Notes: generated from the sequence alone by a model not told the origin. A stretch of DNA of 64,000 nt from Acidobacteriota bacterium (GCA_016718135.1 JADKEF010000017.1:558001-622000), one strand, 5' to 3'. Positions 1 through 11,445 are shown, counted from the first letter of the stretch. Numbers and translations: made by a program.

Positions 1-1828
1 CAATTCGGTGGAAGCCTGGACGCTAAGATCCGAACTCTCTCCAGCCTTCGAACAGAAGTTTGAAGCACTCGAGAAAGCCCTTGAGATCGACCCTGATAAC
101 GCCGCCACCAAAGAGACTCTTGCAGCCGTGTATGCCGCCCGAGCACAGGCTGCTTTCGAAAATGCTAAACAGGCCGCCGCAGACGGCGATCACGAGAAAG
201 CGGTGGAAACGCTCGACGCCTATCTCGCTGACGTCCCTGATTCGGTCGAAGCATGGACGCTAAAATCAGAATTCGCTTCCGACGTCGATCAAAAGATCGA
301 AGCCCTCGAAAAGGCCCTTGAGGCCGACCCGGAAAACTCAGCAACAAAAGCGTCCCTTGCCGCCATCTACGCCGCTCGTTCGCAGGCAGCGTTTGAGGAA
401 GCTAAACAAACGGCAATGGCCGGTGATCAGGCTAAGGCTCTGGAAATGCTCGATGCTTATCTCGAGGACGTTCCTCACTCGGTCGAGGCATGGCTGCTCA
501 AATCACACCTTTCATCTAGCGTCGAGCAGAAGATCGAGGCACTCGAGAAAGCACTTGAGTTCGACCCGGAAAATGCCGCCGCCCGCTCGGGCCTGGCCTT
601 CCTGGCACTGACTTTCGGAGCGACGAAGGAAGCCACGACAACCGCTCCGGCCGTTGAGGCCGCAGTCGCGGATGAGCCACAGGCTGATCCATACGCCGAT
701 CTTGCGGAATCATTCTCGCCGGAAGAGAGCTTCGCGGCTCAACCAACTGAGGAGTCGGTTGAGGTGGTCGATGAAAACGTCTATCACTTTGCGACACAAG
801 AGGAAGTTGAAGAAACTCCCGTCGAGACACTTTCCGCCCAAACGGTAGAAGCCGTCGAAGCTGAACAGCCCCGTGCCGTCGAAGAACTCTTCGGCCCGGT
901 TCATGTTTCGGTAGATGCCGAGAATGAAACTGTCGAGAGCTTTTCGCCCTTCGAAAGCAAAGTTTCAGATGAAATTCCTGCGGAAATGCAGTTCGAAGAG
1001 AACGCCGTCCCGACTGAAGATTACAAGATCCATGACACTTTTGTCGCCGCCGGACCCGATGAAGCCAGTGCCGCACAGCCGAGCGGTGCAACCTGCCCGT
1101 TCTGCGGCTCGTCGAATGAGCCTCAGTCATTCGATTGCTCATCTTGTAATGCTCGCCTCACGCTCTCTGACATCGAAGCATTACTAACCCACCGCGAGGT
1201 CAATCGTGACTTCCTACAAGCCGCAGTTACGCAAATGGAAGCCGAGTGGAACCTGCGTGAGTTCAATGAAACTGAGATGACCGCACTCGGTCTCGGCCAT
1301 CTCAATCTTGGCAATTTCGACGCCGGCCTTAAGTATTTGCAGGAAGCCTCTAGGCTCGACACCAACAATGTCATCCTTGCCGGCCAAGTCAATTCCCTTG
1401 CGATCCGCATGGACGAGATCAGCCGTCAGAATGAGATCAACGAGACCCGACTCACAGGTAAACGCATCCTCGTCGTTGATGACAGCCCGACGGTGCGAAA
1501 GCTTATCTCCGGCAAACTCGAAAAATCCGGCCATGTCGTCGTCTGTGCATCCGACGGTGTCGAGGCTCTCGAACAACTCGAAAACGGCCTTCCCGATCTT
1601 GTGCTGCTAGACATCACAATGCCTCGCATGGACGGCTACGAAGTGTGCAAGCAGATCCGCTCTAATCCGCAGGCAAAAGATCTGCCTGTCGTTATGATCT
1701 CGGGCAAAGACGGCTTCTTTGACAAGGTCCGCGGCCGCATGGCCGGTTCCACCGGCTACGTCACTAAGCCTTTTGGCCCTGAGACCTTGATGAAGGCTCT
1801 TGAAACCTACCTCTTGCCGGAAGCATAG
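1..1828 (+). CDS. TPR-repeat / zinc-ribbon / response-regulator receiver protein (5' end outside window)
   Basis: Likely a scaffold or output regulator of a chemosensory-type phosphorelay. The frame is open to the window edge and the upstream codons continue the repeat, so the true start lies outside; the GTG at 8 is internal. Residues 1-200 hold near-identical 79-residue (237-bp) tandem repeats of TPR type, each with SVEAW and QKIEALEKALE. An acidic Glu/Ala/Val-rich linker follows, then a CPFC...CSSC zinc ribbon near residue 362. Next comes another TPR-like segment. A C-terminal receiver domain covers about 484-606, with the DD pair in VVDDSP, phospho-acceptor Asp in LLDITMP and Lys in TKPFG. 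It is followed after 39 bp by a CheA-like kinase that also carries a receiver, so the two probably share a pathway. The partner and output are unknown. Confidence 0.85.
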   Translation, partial: NSVEAWTLRSELSPAFEQKFEALEKALEIDPDNAATKETLAAVYAARAQAAFENAKQAAADGDHEKAVETLDAYLADVPDSVEAWTLKSEFASDVDQKIEALEKALEADPENSATKASLAAIYAARSQAAFEEAKQTAMAGDQAKALEMLDAYLEDVPHSVEAWLLKSHLSSSVEQKIEALEKALEFDPENAAARSGLAFLALTFGATKEATTTAPAVEAAVADEPQADPYADLAESFSPEESFAAQPTEESVEVVDENVYHFATQEEVEETPVETLSAQTVEAVEAEQPRAVEELFGPVHVSVDAENETVESFSPFESKVSDEIPAEMQFEENAVPTEDYKIHDTFVAAGPDEASAAQPSGATCPFCGSSNEPQSFDCSSCNARLTLSDIEALLTHREVNRDFLQAAVTQMEAEWNLREFNETEMTALGLGHLNLGNFDAGLKYLQEASRLDTNNVILAGQVNSLAIRMDEISRQNEINETRLTGKRILVVDDSPTVRKLISGKLEKSGHVVVCASDGVEALEQLENGLPDLVLLDITMPRMDGYEVCKQIRSNPQAKDLPVVMISGKDGFFDKVRGRMAGSTGYVTKPFGPETLMKALETYLLPEA

Positions 1829-1867
1829 AACACGAGGGTTTGGCTCCCACCAATCTTGCGGCATTAA

Positions 1868-3957
1868 ATGGATCGCGTTAAATCTTATTTTTCAATTAAA
1901 CACGCTGATCGCGATCTTGCTTCGGTTCGAAGTTCATTGCTGATCATCGCGCAGACCGGCGACGTGGATGACCTTTCAAATCCGCGTCGCGATCTCGCAC
2001 GTCTGGAGAAAACGCTCGCGAACTCGGCCATACCGAGATCGGAGACGCGGCCCTCTCAGCACGCGAGGCTCTCTATAACATCTCTTCTGCAAACGCAGTC
2101 GAAGGAGCGATAAATGCTCTCGATCTTGTCTCGCTCATCGAGGCAACCGTCTGGCGTCTCGGCGGCGACGATGGGACGATCGACAACGTCTCCGATTTTG
2201 TCGAGGCATCATTTGATGAGTTACGCCCTGCGGACGAAACCTCCGTAGACGCACCGATCGATTCGTGGCCGGCCGAAGAGTTTGATATCGACGAAGAGAC
2301 CCTCGATATCTTTCGCTCTGAAGCGGACGAACTGCTCGCCAATATTTTCAACGAGCTCGAAAAGCTCGCCGCGTCGCCTGCAGATACCAACGCTCTTTGG
2401 AATATCCGACGCAGTTCGCACACCTTCAAAGGTGCGGCGGGCATCGTGGGCATGTGTGAAGCGTCTTCGACCGCTCACCGTATGGAAGACCTGCTCGACA
2501 AAATGGTCGAGCTTCGCGTCGAAGCCTCAACCGATATTCTCGAATTTCTGGACGCGTCGGCGATGCATCTCAATTCGCTGGTCACTGCCAAAAATCTCGA
2601 CAACGACCCTAATCTCGATAAGCACTACGATGCAGCGATCACCTCGCTTGCCTCAGCCGCAAGCAGTAAAGGAACGATCAGCCAAGGCAACGAAAGCCAA
2701 AAGGCTACGTCAAACGGACGGCCTGACAATTCCCGGCCCGCTCCGACTCCGATCGTCCGCGTCGCTCTTGATCGGCTCGATGACATTCTAACGGTATCGC
2801 GAAACCTGATCATCAACCGATCGGCTCTCGCTGAGAGATTTAGCGAACTCGATGTCTTGGCAACGCTCGATAGCGATACGCTTGCAAAGGTAACAGCAAT
2901 ATTCGATGCCCAACGGATCCTCACCGACGAGCTCCACGCCAAACTTAAACAGATCCGCATGGTTCGCTTCGGCACGCTCGAAACGCGTCTGAGCCGTGCC
3001 GTCCAGATGACTGCCGTCGATGAAAGCAAGAAAGCCACCATCGAGGTGGAGAATGGCGATGTTGAGATCGACACTCAGATAATTGACGCACTGATCGAGC
3101 CGCTTCTCCATCTGCTCAAGAATGCCGTCGTTCACGGAATTGAACGCGCTGATACGCGTCGTCTACTTGGCAAACCCGAGTCCGGTAAAGTCACTGTCCG
3201 AATCGAAGCCGACAATGAAGCGGTCGTCGTCATGATCTCTGATGACGGTTCCGGTATATCGACGGCAAAGCTCAAACAGAAGGCCATATCAGCGAGAATC
3301 ATTACGTCCGATGACGCCGCAGAGATGAACGAACGCGACGCCTTTAAGCTCATCTTCGACCGAGGCCTGACGACGGCTGATAAGATCGATCTCAACGCCG
3401 GCCGCGGAGTCGGTATGAGCATCGTCAAAGAAAGCATCGAGAGCCAAGGTGGCAGCGTTCATGTAGAATCAGAACCCCAAAAAGGAACAACGTTCACTCT
3501 GCTCCTGCCAGTTCAGAACGTCCAACCTATCGCGGTCGAACCGAAAAAAGGACCCTTGATTGATGCTCCGGCACTTTCGCCCCTTGTCCTTATCGTCGAC
3601 GACAGCCCAAGCATTCGCCGCCAAACCCAAAAGATAGTTGCCGCCGCCGGCCTCAGGACGATCACGGCAAACAGCGGTGCCGAGGCACTGGAACTTCTAC
3701 TAAACGGCACGGTCGAGCCCGACCTTATTCTCTCAGACGTCGAAATGCCACACGTCGACGGTTGGGAAATGCTCGAGTACATCAAGACCGACGACAATTT
3801 CGGCCATATTCCGGTTGTATTGGTAACTTCGCTCGACTCTGAGGAGCATCAGACACGTGCTGCCGAGCTGGGAGCTTCGGGGTATGTGATCAAGCCTTTC
3901 GGCGACAAAGACCTCGCCTATGCACTCGATTGCCTTGGCATGAAGGTTACTGCTTAA
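1868..3957 (+). CDS. CheA-like hybrid histidine kinase (Hpt-HATPase-REC, no CheW domain), frameshifted
   Basis: Histidine kinase of a chemotaxis-type or pilus/gliding-type phosphorelay. The ATG at 1868 opens a frame that stops at 2113, while the rest of the protein lies one frame away, open from about 1970 to 3957. The sensible join is near 2010-2035 (LEKTLA to RELGHTEIG). The second frame encodes an Hpt domain with the phospho-His in SSHTFKGAAG (around 2415-2445), then a dimerisation helix region. The CheA-type ATPase shows N-box HLLKNAVVHGIE, G1 box DDGSGI and G2 box GRGVGMSIV. A receiver follows directly (VDDSPSIRR, Asp in LSDVEMP, Lys in IKPFG). The CheW-like coupling domain that normally follows the ATPase in CheA is absent. 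The stop overlaps the 3' end of the convergent SDR gene by 11 bp. Calling from GTG 2446 would lose the Hpt domain. Confidence 0.8.
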
Positions 3958-4660
3958 CAGGCGGCCGGCTCGACCTGACCTCTACCTTACTCGGCAAAGT
4001 TCGCGGCTCCATCGACAGCAGATCCGTGACGATCTGAGCAATGTCACCCGGCTGTATCTGCCAAGCCTTCTCGTCCGAGACCGAATCACCGCCAAACTCA
4101 GTATTCACGCTGCCCGGACAGATGTAGCTGACCTTTATATCGTCTTGCCGCACCTCTTGCATCATCGCCTCGGTAAAACCGTTGAGAGCGAATTTCGACG
4201 CATTGTACGCCGCCATTCCGGGATGCGGATTTTGTCCGGCGAGCGAAGAGATGTTAATGATGTAGCCTCCACCACGACGCTTTAACATCGGTATCGCATA
4301 ATGACAGGCGTAGAATGTGCCAAGCAGATTTGTCTCGATCGTCTGCCGAAACTCATCAGGCGTGATCTCCTCGACCGTCTTTCGCATGATCCCGACCCCA
4401 GCATTGTTGACAAGAATGTCGATGCCGCCGAGCCGCGATTCGCACGATTCGAGCAATCGCTTGACCTGCTCTTCGTCACGGACGTCGCAGACCTTACCGT
4501 ACGCTTCGCCGATCTCAGACAGGCGCTCGACAGCCGCCTCGACCTCTTCGCGATTGCGGGAGCAGATATAGACCTTGGCACCGGCCTCGACCAAGCGTTT
4601 CGCGATCGCGAAGCCAATTCCCTTCGACCCTCCGGTTACTAATGCAATCTTATTTTCCAT
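3947..4660 (-). CDS. Short-chain dehydrogenase/reductase (SDR)
   Basis: NAD(P)-dependent oxidoreductase of the classical SDR family, 237 residues, cytoplasmic. The N-terminal Rossmann motif is TGGSKGIG (residues 9-16), followed by NNAGVG in the middle. The catalytic set is the Ser of the INISSLAG strand and the YNASK Tyr/Lys pair. The C-terminus is short, as in 3-oxoacyl-ACP-reductase-like members, but the substrate cannot be read from sequence. It is convergent with and slightly overlaps the CheA-like gene, and lies 12 bp upstream of where the next minus-strand gene ends, so it may be co-transcribed with that unknown exported protein. Confidence 0.85.
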   Translation of the reverse strand: MENKIALVTGGSKGIGFAIAKRLVEAGAKVYICSRNREEVEAAVERLSEIGEAYGKVCDVRDEEQVKRLLESCESRLGGIDILVNNAGVGIMRKTVEEITPDEFRQTIETNLLGTFYACHYAIPMLKRRGGGYIINISSLAGQNPHPGMAAYNASKFALNGFTEAMMQEVRQDDIKVSYICPGSVNTEFGGDSVSDEKAWQIQPGDIAQIVTDLLSMEPRTLPSKVEVRSSRPPVKQ

Positions 4661-4672
4661 TTCGTTCCTTCA

Positions 4673-5599
4673 TTACTGCTTTAGATAGGGGGCCGTCGAT
4701 TCTCGTAGTTCCTTCCATAGGATGACAACACTTCCGTCGTTTTCCTGGCCGACGACTCTGAAGGCAGTCAGAACGTCAGTGTTCCAAAAGGAGTTGTACT
4801 GGTGATTACTGAACGCGATCGACCGCATAACGTATGTTCGGTTTAGTCGGACCGCAGCTGACGTGGAGTAAAAATATCCGTTTTCGCTTATGCCGCCTAC
4901 CAGCGTCTGATTCTGAAGCTCGACCTTAGCACGTGATTTCGCTGGCTTAAAAGACTTCAGAAATTTAACGCTCTCGGATCTGAGTGTTACATCGGCAAGT
5001 TCTACCTCTCCGATATCTGCGATAATGTCCTGTATCGATTGGGTTCCAACTACAAATTTACCGTCAATAAAATGAATATCCGACTGTCCAAAAAGATAAA
5101 GGATGAGATCCACGCTAACCCGATCTGGCAGTTTGTTAAGGCGAAAGGAAAACAGCGAACCAGCTCCCTTGACCGGCACCGCCTCACCGCAGCGCTCAAG
5201 CTCTTCAACGTTTACGACCAAACCTTCATCGCATCCTCGGTCGGGGAATACTCGTACCAGGCCCGTGTTTTTTCCTTTCAAGAATTCCGCATACCTGACC
5301 CGGAACTCGGGTGGAGCAGAAAGCAGACGATTTATCTCCTCGAGAGTCTTGCGCTTCTCCAACTCGGCCGCTTTTCTTTGTTCCGACGTCTCGAGTTTCC
5401 TTGGACTAGTCGATATTGAGCGAGATTGCTCTACAATTTGTTCAACCCGTTGGGCTTGTCGGGCCCGTGCCTCATCAATGTTCCTCATGTAAGCCGGCCG
5501 GGGATCGCGACCGTCCGAAGTCGTGGAGGTTTGTGAAAAAAGACTCTCAGTGCATAGAAATACGACAATGAACGTAATAGAAATCTTGATCTTTTTCAT
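4673..5599 (-). CDS. Hypothetical exported protein
   Basis: I do not recognise this 308-residue protein. It begins with a Lys-rich n-region and hydrophobic stretch (residues 1-22, MKKIKISITFIVV..., likely cleavage after LFSQ), so it is probably secreted or periplasmic. A charged, probably helical segment follows (about 35-95, rich in Glu/Lys/Arg). The C-terminal half has alternating hydrophobic residues and is likely a beta-rich domain. Two cysteines near 123 and 136 (RGCDEG, LERCGEA) could form a disulfide. The downstream minus-strand neighbour is an SDR gene 12 bp away. Confidence 0.65.
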   Translation of the reverse strand: MKKIKISITFIVVFLCTESLFSQTSTTSDGRDPRPAYMRNIDEARARQAQRVEQIVEQSRSISTSPRKLETSEQRKAAELEKRKTLEEINRLLSAPPEFRVRYAEFLKGKNTGLVRVFPDRGCDEGLVVNVEELERCGEAVPVKGAGSLFSFRLNKLPDRVSVDLILYLFGQSDIHFIDGKFVVGTQSIQDIIADIGEVELADVTLRSESVKFLKSFKPAKSRAKVELQNQTLVGGISENGYFYSTSAAVRLNRTYVMRSIAFSNHQYNSFWNTDVLTAFRVVGQENDGSVVILWKELRESTAPYLKQ

Positions 5600-5632
5600 G
5601 TCAGTATCTTCGCCCCCATTAGATCGTCCAAC

Positions 5633-7111
<1,479 letters not shown>

Positions 7112-7113
7112 AA

Positions 7114-7605
7114 TTATCGAGTCCTGGGCCTAACAAACAATGGTCGTGGCTTAGTAGCTAGCCCGGTCGGCCAAAACTGTCCACCGGCAAAATATCCCGG
7201 CTGCCCTTGCGTTCGCTGTCTCGGATACCTGTTCACATATGGCGAGTAGTAATAGCCATTGGACAGGTACCAGCCATTCTGGCGAACTACGTCGCGGCTA
7301 AACACGGTGACGCTCCGCGATGCAGCTTCGCGTTGAGCATCCACGCGTTCCTGTTCGATACGATCTGCACGTAATTGGGCAGCTAATTCCTCGGTTTGGA
7401 CGCGGCTCTTTTCGCGGCGGCTTTCGAGTTCCTCAGGCGACGGAAAGCCGAGCTTTTCGTAGTTCTCACGAAGCTCCTTTTCCGCGGCGACGCGGGAATC
7501 ACGATACTTTTGGAGATCAAGATTCGTGATCTGGCGACTTTGGGCCGACGCGACGGCCACCGTCAAAAGGGTAATGCAAAAACAAAACAACAGTTTTTTC
7601 CTCAT
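7114..7605 (-). CDS. Hypothetical exported protein with coiled coil
   Basis: Unknown protein of 163 residues. I chose the ATG at 7605 over the upstream start at 7752 because it opens directly into a signal peptide (MRKKLLFCFCITLLTV, cleavage after ASAQ). The middle (about 25-95) is a highly charged Glu/Arg/Gln helix and probably a coiled coil. The C-terminal 50 residues are rich in Tyr, Pro, Gly and Arg (SNGYYYSPYVNRYP), suggesting a low-complexity envelope tail. It sits 3 bp upstream of gatB, probably by chance of packing rather than shared function. Confidence 0.6.
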   Translation of the reverse strand: MRKKLLFCFCITLLTVAVASAQSRQITNLDLQKYRDSRVAAEKELRENYEKLGFPSPEELESRREKSRVQTEELAAQLRADRIEQERVDAQREAASRSVTVFSRDVVRQNGWYLSNGYYYSPYVNRYPRQRTQGQPGYFAGGQFWPTGLATKPRPLFVRPRTR

Positions 7606-8014
7606 AGATGTGCCCTCACTTTTTACTAATAATAGCACGATGCTGACCCAAATCTGTAGATATCGTTCCGACGATTTTGCTTGACATATTGTGCTATCCA
7701 TCATACATTTTCCCAGATGCAGCACACCGTCCTTCTGTAAGTTTTTTGACAATTATTCGGCTAGAAACGGATCGTGCCACTTTTGAAAAAAATAGAACGG
7801 CTTAAGTCTAGTCATTACAACACTTAGAGTTGATTTTGAAATTGTCTTGTATTCGCTTTCAAAAAATACAACATTTTCCCGCTAAGTATTGTGAACAAAT
7901 GATTTAAACCGTCCCATTTTTGCAAAAGTGGAACGATTTTTGGCACGGCAAATTGATCGGAGGAAGAGTCTAAGATTCAAGGGCCGAGCGAGTGCCCGGC
8001 CCAGGCTCGATCAA
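7606..8014. other. Gene-poor gap holding a MITE-like inverted-repeat element
   Basis: A 409-bp AT-rich stretch between the 3' end of the TonB receptor gene and the start of the small exported-protein gene. I see no convincing ORF. It holds the promoter side of the 7605 gene and an inverted-repeat element at 7771-7937, listed separately. Confidence 0.6.
7771..7937. repeat. MITE-like element with ~29-bp terminal inverted repeats
   Basis: The left end (7771-7800) begins ATCGTGCCACTTTTG and the complement of the right end (7909-7937) begins ATCGTTCCACTTTTG. The arms go on to match imperfectly through an A-rich run and a terminal GACGG/GAACGG. The 108 bp between them are AT-rich and non-coding. 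No clear target-site duplication is visible. It could be a non-autonomous mobile element or a long terminator-like hairpin. The right-arm core GTCCCATTTT also occurs in the repeat at 63668-63699. Confidence 0.5.
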
Positions 8015-10395
8015 TTAAAATCCGAACGTCAATCCAAGCCGCCCGGTAGCCCCGGCGGTGCGGAATCCGTTCTCATAGTATTCCTGATCGAACACATTCT
8101 CGACCGTTCCATACAATCGCAGGGTCATCTTCTCTTTCCTGATCCCAAACGTATACCCCGCCGTCAGGTCGCCCTTTCGGTTGCCCTGGAAACGATAGAT
8201 ATACGAGTTGAACGTCGTATTGCTAAAGATCGGAGCGAGATACGTCGAGGTCGCGAGGAAGTCGAAATTCACCCAAAAACGCTTGTATCGCTGCGTTGCG
8301 ACTAACGTAAATTGATGATCGGGAACGCCCAACGTTCTCAGAATGCCGCTGCCTGAGAGTTGCGGAGTGAGTTGAACGCTGTCCGTGTAGGTGTAAGACG
8401 CAAACAGGTCAGTCGTGCTCGTCGCCTTGGCTTTGATGCTGAATTCCCCGCCGCGAGATGTGCCGCCCTTTCCATTTTGGTAACCACCAAAAGGGCGTGG
8501 TGTTGTTCCGATATTCGGCACGACATTGCCGTAATTGATGATGTCATTAAGCCGAGGTCAAAAATAAATGGCTGACAGCCGGACGCGGTCGTCCGCCAGA
8601 TTCTGTTCGATGCCTGCGTCAAACGCGATCGTCTTTCGGGCTTTAGGAAGGGATCGCCGATCGCGACAAAGGTATTCGATGGAAAGGTGTTATAAAACGA
8701 TCCAAACCGCTCGTACAAAGAAGGCACACGATAGCCATTACCAACGTGCGCGCGTAGTTTCGTCCCTGACTTTCTCAAAAAGTACGATACCGAACCATCG
8801 AATGTGTATGCGGTCGGCGGGTTGTTGAGTGTCAGATTATTGTACGGGGCATTTGCAAGACTGAACTCGGGCCTGTTCAAGCGAAACTGCTGAACACGAG
8901 CTCCACCAGCAAGCTGCAGGTCGCCATTGAGCAGACTCAACAGATTTTGGAGAAAGAAGGTGTTACTCCTCTGTCCGGCACTGGTGAAAAAGTCTGCTGT
9001 TCCCGTCGGCGTCTTGCCGTCGTTGAGATAGCTCTCGCTCTCGAATTCATAGCCCGCGGTCAGCGTGTTTTCACGGATCGGCGTCCAGTTAAAATGAACG
9101 TTTCCGGTGTGGATCGTCCCGTCAAACAAGCTCGTCGAAGCACTCTGAAAACCTGCACCGAGCGGGCCGTTGTTGTTGGTTCGCTTGGTCGTCAGGCCCT
9201 GATGATAGCCGCTGATCAGGAATTTGTCGTTTACGATCTGGTTAACGACGATCTGTCCGTTGAAGAAACGCGAATCCTGCCTGCGGTCAGGATCGTTAGC
9301 GTCAAAAGTGAAATTCACGCCTTGCTGAGCGTTGATGATCGTCGCATTCGTCGCAGGCAGCGTGCCAAACGTGTCCGGATCGGTATTGAGCCGCACGTCA
9401 GCGTCCGAAATGAAGATGCGGCCGGAGATGCTCGTCTTATCTGTCGGAGCGAGATCGACGCGTGTCTGTAGATTTGTATTGTTCGCACGGTCATCGCCAT
9501 CGATGCCTTTCCTGTAAGTTGTCTGCGAGAGCCCTGCAGTGATGCCAAATTTTCCGTTCGCTGTGCCGTGCGAAAGGGTTCCACGGAAACGCCCGAAGCC
9601 AAGACCGCCGACATTCCCGCTTATTTGACCATGCGTACCTTGCCTGGCAGTCGGCGTCTGAAGATCGATCGTCCCGCCGATCGCGTTAGTACCGTAGAGC
9701 GACGAGCCCGAACCACGCAAAACCTCGACGCGGCTGACACTCGTAAGAGTCATGTCGCTCAAAAAGGCCGTCGCATCACCCGTGATCGCGGTCACGTCCC
9801 GAAATCGAATGCCATCGATCAGAAGAGCGGTGTCCTGATTCCTCAGTCCACGAGTCTTGATAGTCGCAACTCGCCCGAAACCACCGGATTGTGCGACTCG
9901 AAAGCCGGGGATCGTCCGCAAAGATTCGATCAGTGCAAAATCTGCCCGATCACGCATTTCAGGGCCGTCGATGACGTTGACGGTTTTCGAAATCGCGCTA
10001 ATTGGTTGCTCGGAGCCAGTAGAAACAACGATAACTTCCTCGCGGATCGGAGGTAGTGCATCAAAGTCGATCTTGATCGTTTTTACCTCGCCCTTGCCAA
10101 GAACGAACTCATTTTGCCAAATTAATGCTTGGCGTCGCGGCTCCCCATTTTCTTCGACGTTCTCGGCCCTTATGAGATATCTTCCCGGCTGAAGGTCTGC
10201 AAATGCAAAAGTTCCTTCTGATGTCGTAATGTATTTAGAGGAAGCCTGCCGCGAATTCATCGGCGTCAAGGTAACCGAGGTACCGGAAAGCGGTTTTCCA
10301 AGATAGACTACGCCGCCAAGTACCAATCCATCGCTTTGACCCCAAATTCCAAAGGACAGAGACAGCACCAAACCAACAACACTAATAATTTTCAT
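8015..10395 (-). CDS. TonB-dependent outer-membrane receptor, probably for cobalamin (frameshifted)
   Basis: Outer-membrane gated channel. The ATG at 10395 has a good SD (AAGGAGA) and begins a signal peptide (MKIISVVGLVLSLSFGIWGQ). A carboxypeptidase-regulatory-like domain follows (about 25-110), then a plug domain with NVIDGPEMRDRADF and GSGSSLYGTNAIGG, then the beta-barrel. The coding frame breaks around 8628-8636 (after PFLKPER). It resumes as IAFDAGIEQNLADDRVRL, meets a TGA at 8558-8560, and continues to a C-terminal barrel ending LGLTFGF. Two indels probably explain this. A cobalamin riboswitch lies just upstream and B12 ABC transporter genes follow, so BtuB-like B12 uptake is the likely role. 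Confidence 0.85.
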
Positions 10396-10404
10396 TCGAT
10401 CTCC

Positions 10405-10518
10405 TTTTCTGCCCATCGCAGAATGGTTCAAAACCAGACAACTGAGCAAAGTTCCCGACTATTACGGTTGCGTGGGCAGCGCCGGATTTGCACCGGACTT
10501 CCTTTGTTTCAATTGCCA
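10405..10518 (-). promoter_or_regulatory. Cobalamin riboswitch upstream of the TonB receptor
   Basis: Read on the minus strand, the leader contains GGAAGTCCGGTGCAAATCCG followed by GCGCTGCCCACGCAACCGTA. This is the conserved core of the cobalamin (B12-box) riboswitch. It ends shortly before the SD of the receptor gene, as expected for control of translation or termination by adenosylcobalamin. Edges are approximate. Confidence 0.85.
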
Positions 10519-10524
10519 ACAATT

Positions 10525-10552
10525 GTTCAGAGTGCAAGCTTTTTAGCTTGTC
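10525..10552 (+). repeat. Palindromic repeat family B, copy 1
   Basis: The motif GTTCAGAGTGCAAGC then TTTTTAGCTTGTC. The core AAGCTTT...AGCTT is itself palindromic. It forms an inverted pair with the copy at 10571-10595, so 10525-10595 can fold into one long hairpin between the B12 riboswitch and the end of the ABC ATPase gene. Confidence 0.8.
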
Positions 10553-10570
10553 TTTAGGGAATGTAAGAAG

Positions 10571-10595
10571 ACAAGCTAAAGCTTGCACTCTGAAC
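10571..10595 (-). repeat. Palindromic repeat family B, copy 2 (abuts a stop codon)
   Basis: On the minus strand the ATPase gene stop TAG (10597-10595) is followed at once by TTCAGAGTGCAAGCTTTAGC then TTGT. It is inverted relative to copy 1 and could act as a terminator-like or mRNA-stabilising hairpin for the B12 transport transcript. Confidence 0.8.
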
Positions 10596-11365
10596 TAAAA
10601 CACGTTCGTCACGCGAACGTTACCACTTGCCGGATTGCTGTCCAGCAAAACCTTGACCCCGAAGACGTCATCGATATTCTCAGCGGTCAAGACTTCGGAC
10701 GGCGCACCTTTTGCGGCGATGCGGCCATCCTTAAGCAGCAAGATCTCGTCCGCAAATTCAGCCGCCAGATTGAGATCGTGCGTGATGACAACCGCCGACG
10801 CTCCGCACGAACGCGAACGTTCGCGAACCAGCCGGAACATCATCGCCTGATGTGCGAGGTCGAGATTAGCGGTTGGCTCGTCGAGCAGGAGAATTTTAGC
10901 TCCGGTCGCGAGGGCACGGGCGAGGACGACACGCTGGCGTTCGCCGCCGGAAAGCTCATTCATCAGCCGCGAAGCATAGCCCGCGAGATCGCAGTCTTTC
11001 AACGCATTCTCCGCAAACCGGATATCTCCATCTGTCTCCCAACCAAACGCTCCACCATGTACAAAACGACCCGACAAAACAAACTCCAAAACCGTCACCG
11101 GAAACCGCGTCTCATTTTCCTGCGCAACGACGGCGATGTTCTTAGCGATCTCACGCCGCGAAATGCTCGTGAGCGGCTGTTCATTCAAGTTGATCTCTCC
11201 CGCAGAGATCGGTAGTGTTCCATTGAGAGCCTTGATCAAAGTCGTCTTCCCCGCACCGTTCGCTCCAAGTAAAACGATGATCTGCCCGTCACCCAACTCA
11301 AACGAAACATCGCGCAGCACCGCCCGGTTGCCGTAACTGACTGAAATTTCTTTGATCGTGAGCAT
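10595..11365 (-). CDS. ABC transporter ATP-binding protein (cobalamin/iron-siderophore type)
   Basis: ATPase of a BtuCDF/FecCDE-type importer, 256 residues. It shows Walker A GANGAGKTT, Q-loop VVAQEN, signature LSGGERQRV, Walker B ILLLDEPT and the H-loop His in THDLN. I chose the ATG at 11365; the GTG at 11380 lies inside a palindromic repeat placed just upstream of the gene. Together with the permease and binding protein upstream and the riboswitch above them it is probably the cobalamin importer ATPase (BtuD-like). A repeat of a second family follows its stop codon. Confidence 0.92.
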   Translation of the reverse strand: MLTIKEISVSYGNRAVLRDVSFELGDGQIIVLLGANGAGKTTLIKALNGTLPISAGEINLNEQPLTSISRREIAKNIAVVAQENETRFPVTVLEFVLSGRFVHGGAFGWETDGDIRFAENALKDCDLAGYASRLMNELSGGERQRVVLARALATGAKILLLDEPTANLDLAHQAMMFRLVRERSRSCGASAVVITHDLNLAAEFADEILLLKDGRIAAKGAPSEVLTAENIDDVFGVKVLLDSNPASGNVRVTNVF

Positions 11366-11370
11366 TTTAG

Positions 11371-11400
11371 TCGGAACCACCTGCGGTAGCGGGTGGTTGA
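11371..11400 (+). repeat. Palindromic repeat family A (SEPPAxAGG type), copy 1
   Basis: TCGGAACC-ACCTGCGGTAGCGGG-TGGTTGA, with near-palindromic arms around a variable central triplet. It is intergenic and lies directly upstream of the ATPase ATG on the minus strand. It forms an inverted pair with the copy at 11446-11476. Confidence 0.85.
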
Positions 11401-11445
11401 ACGCAACGAACTTTCAAGCTGTGTTGGTTGAGTCAAGTCTAATCT

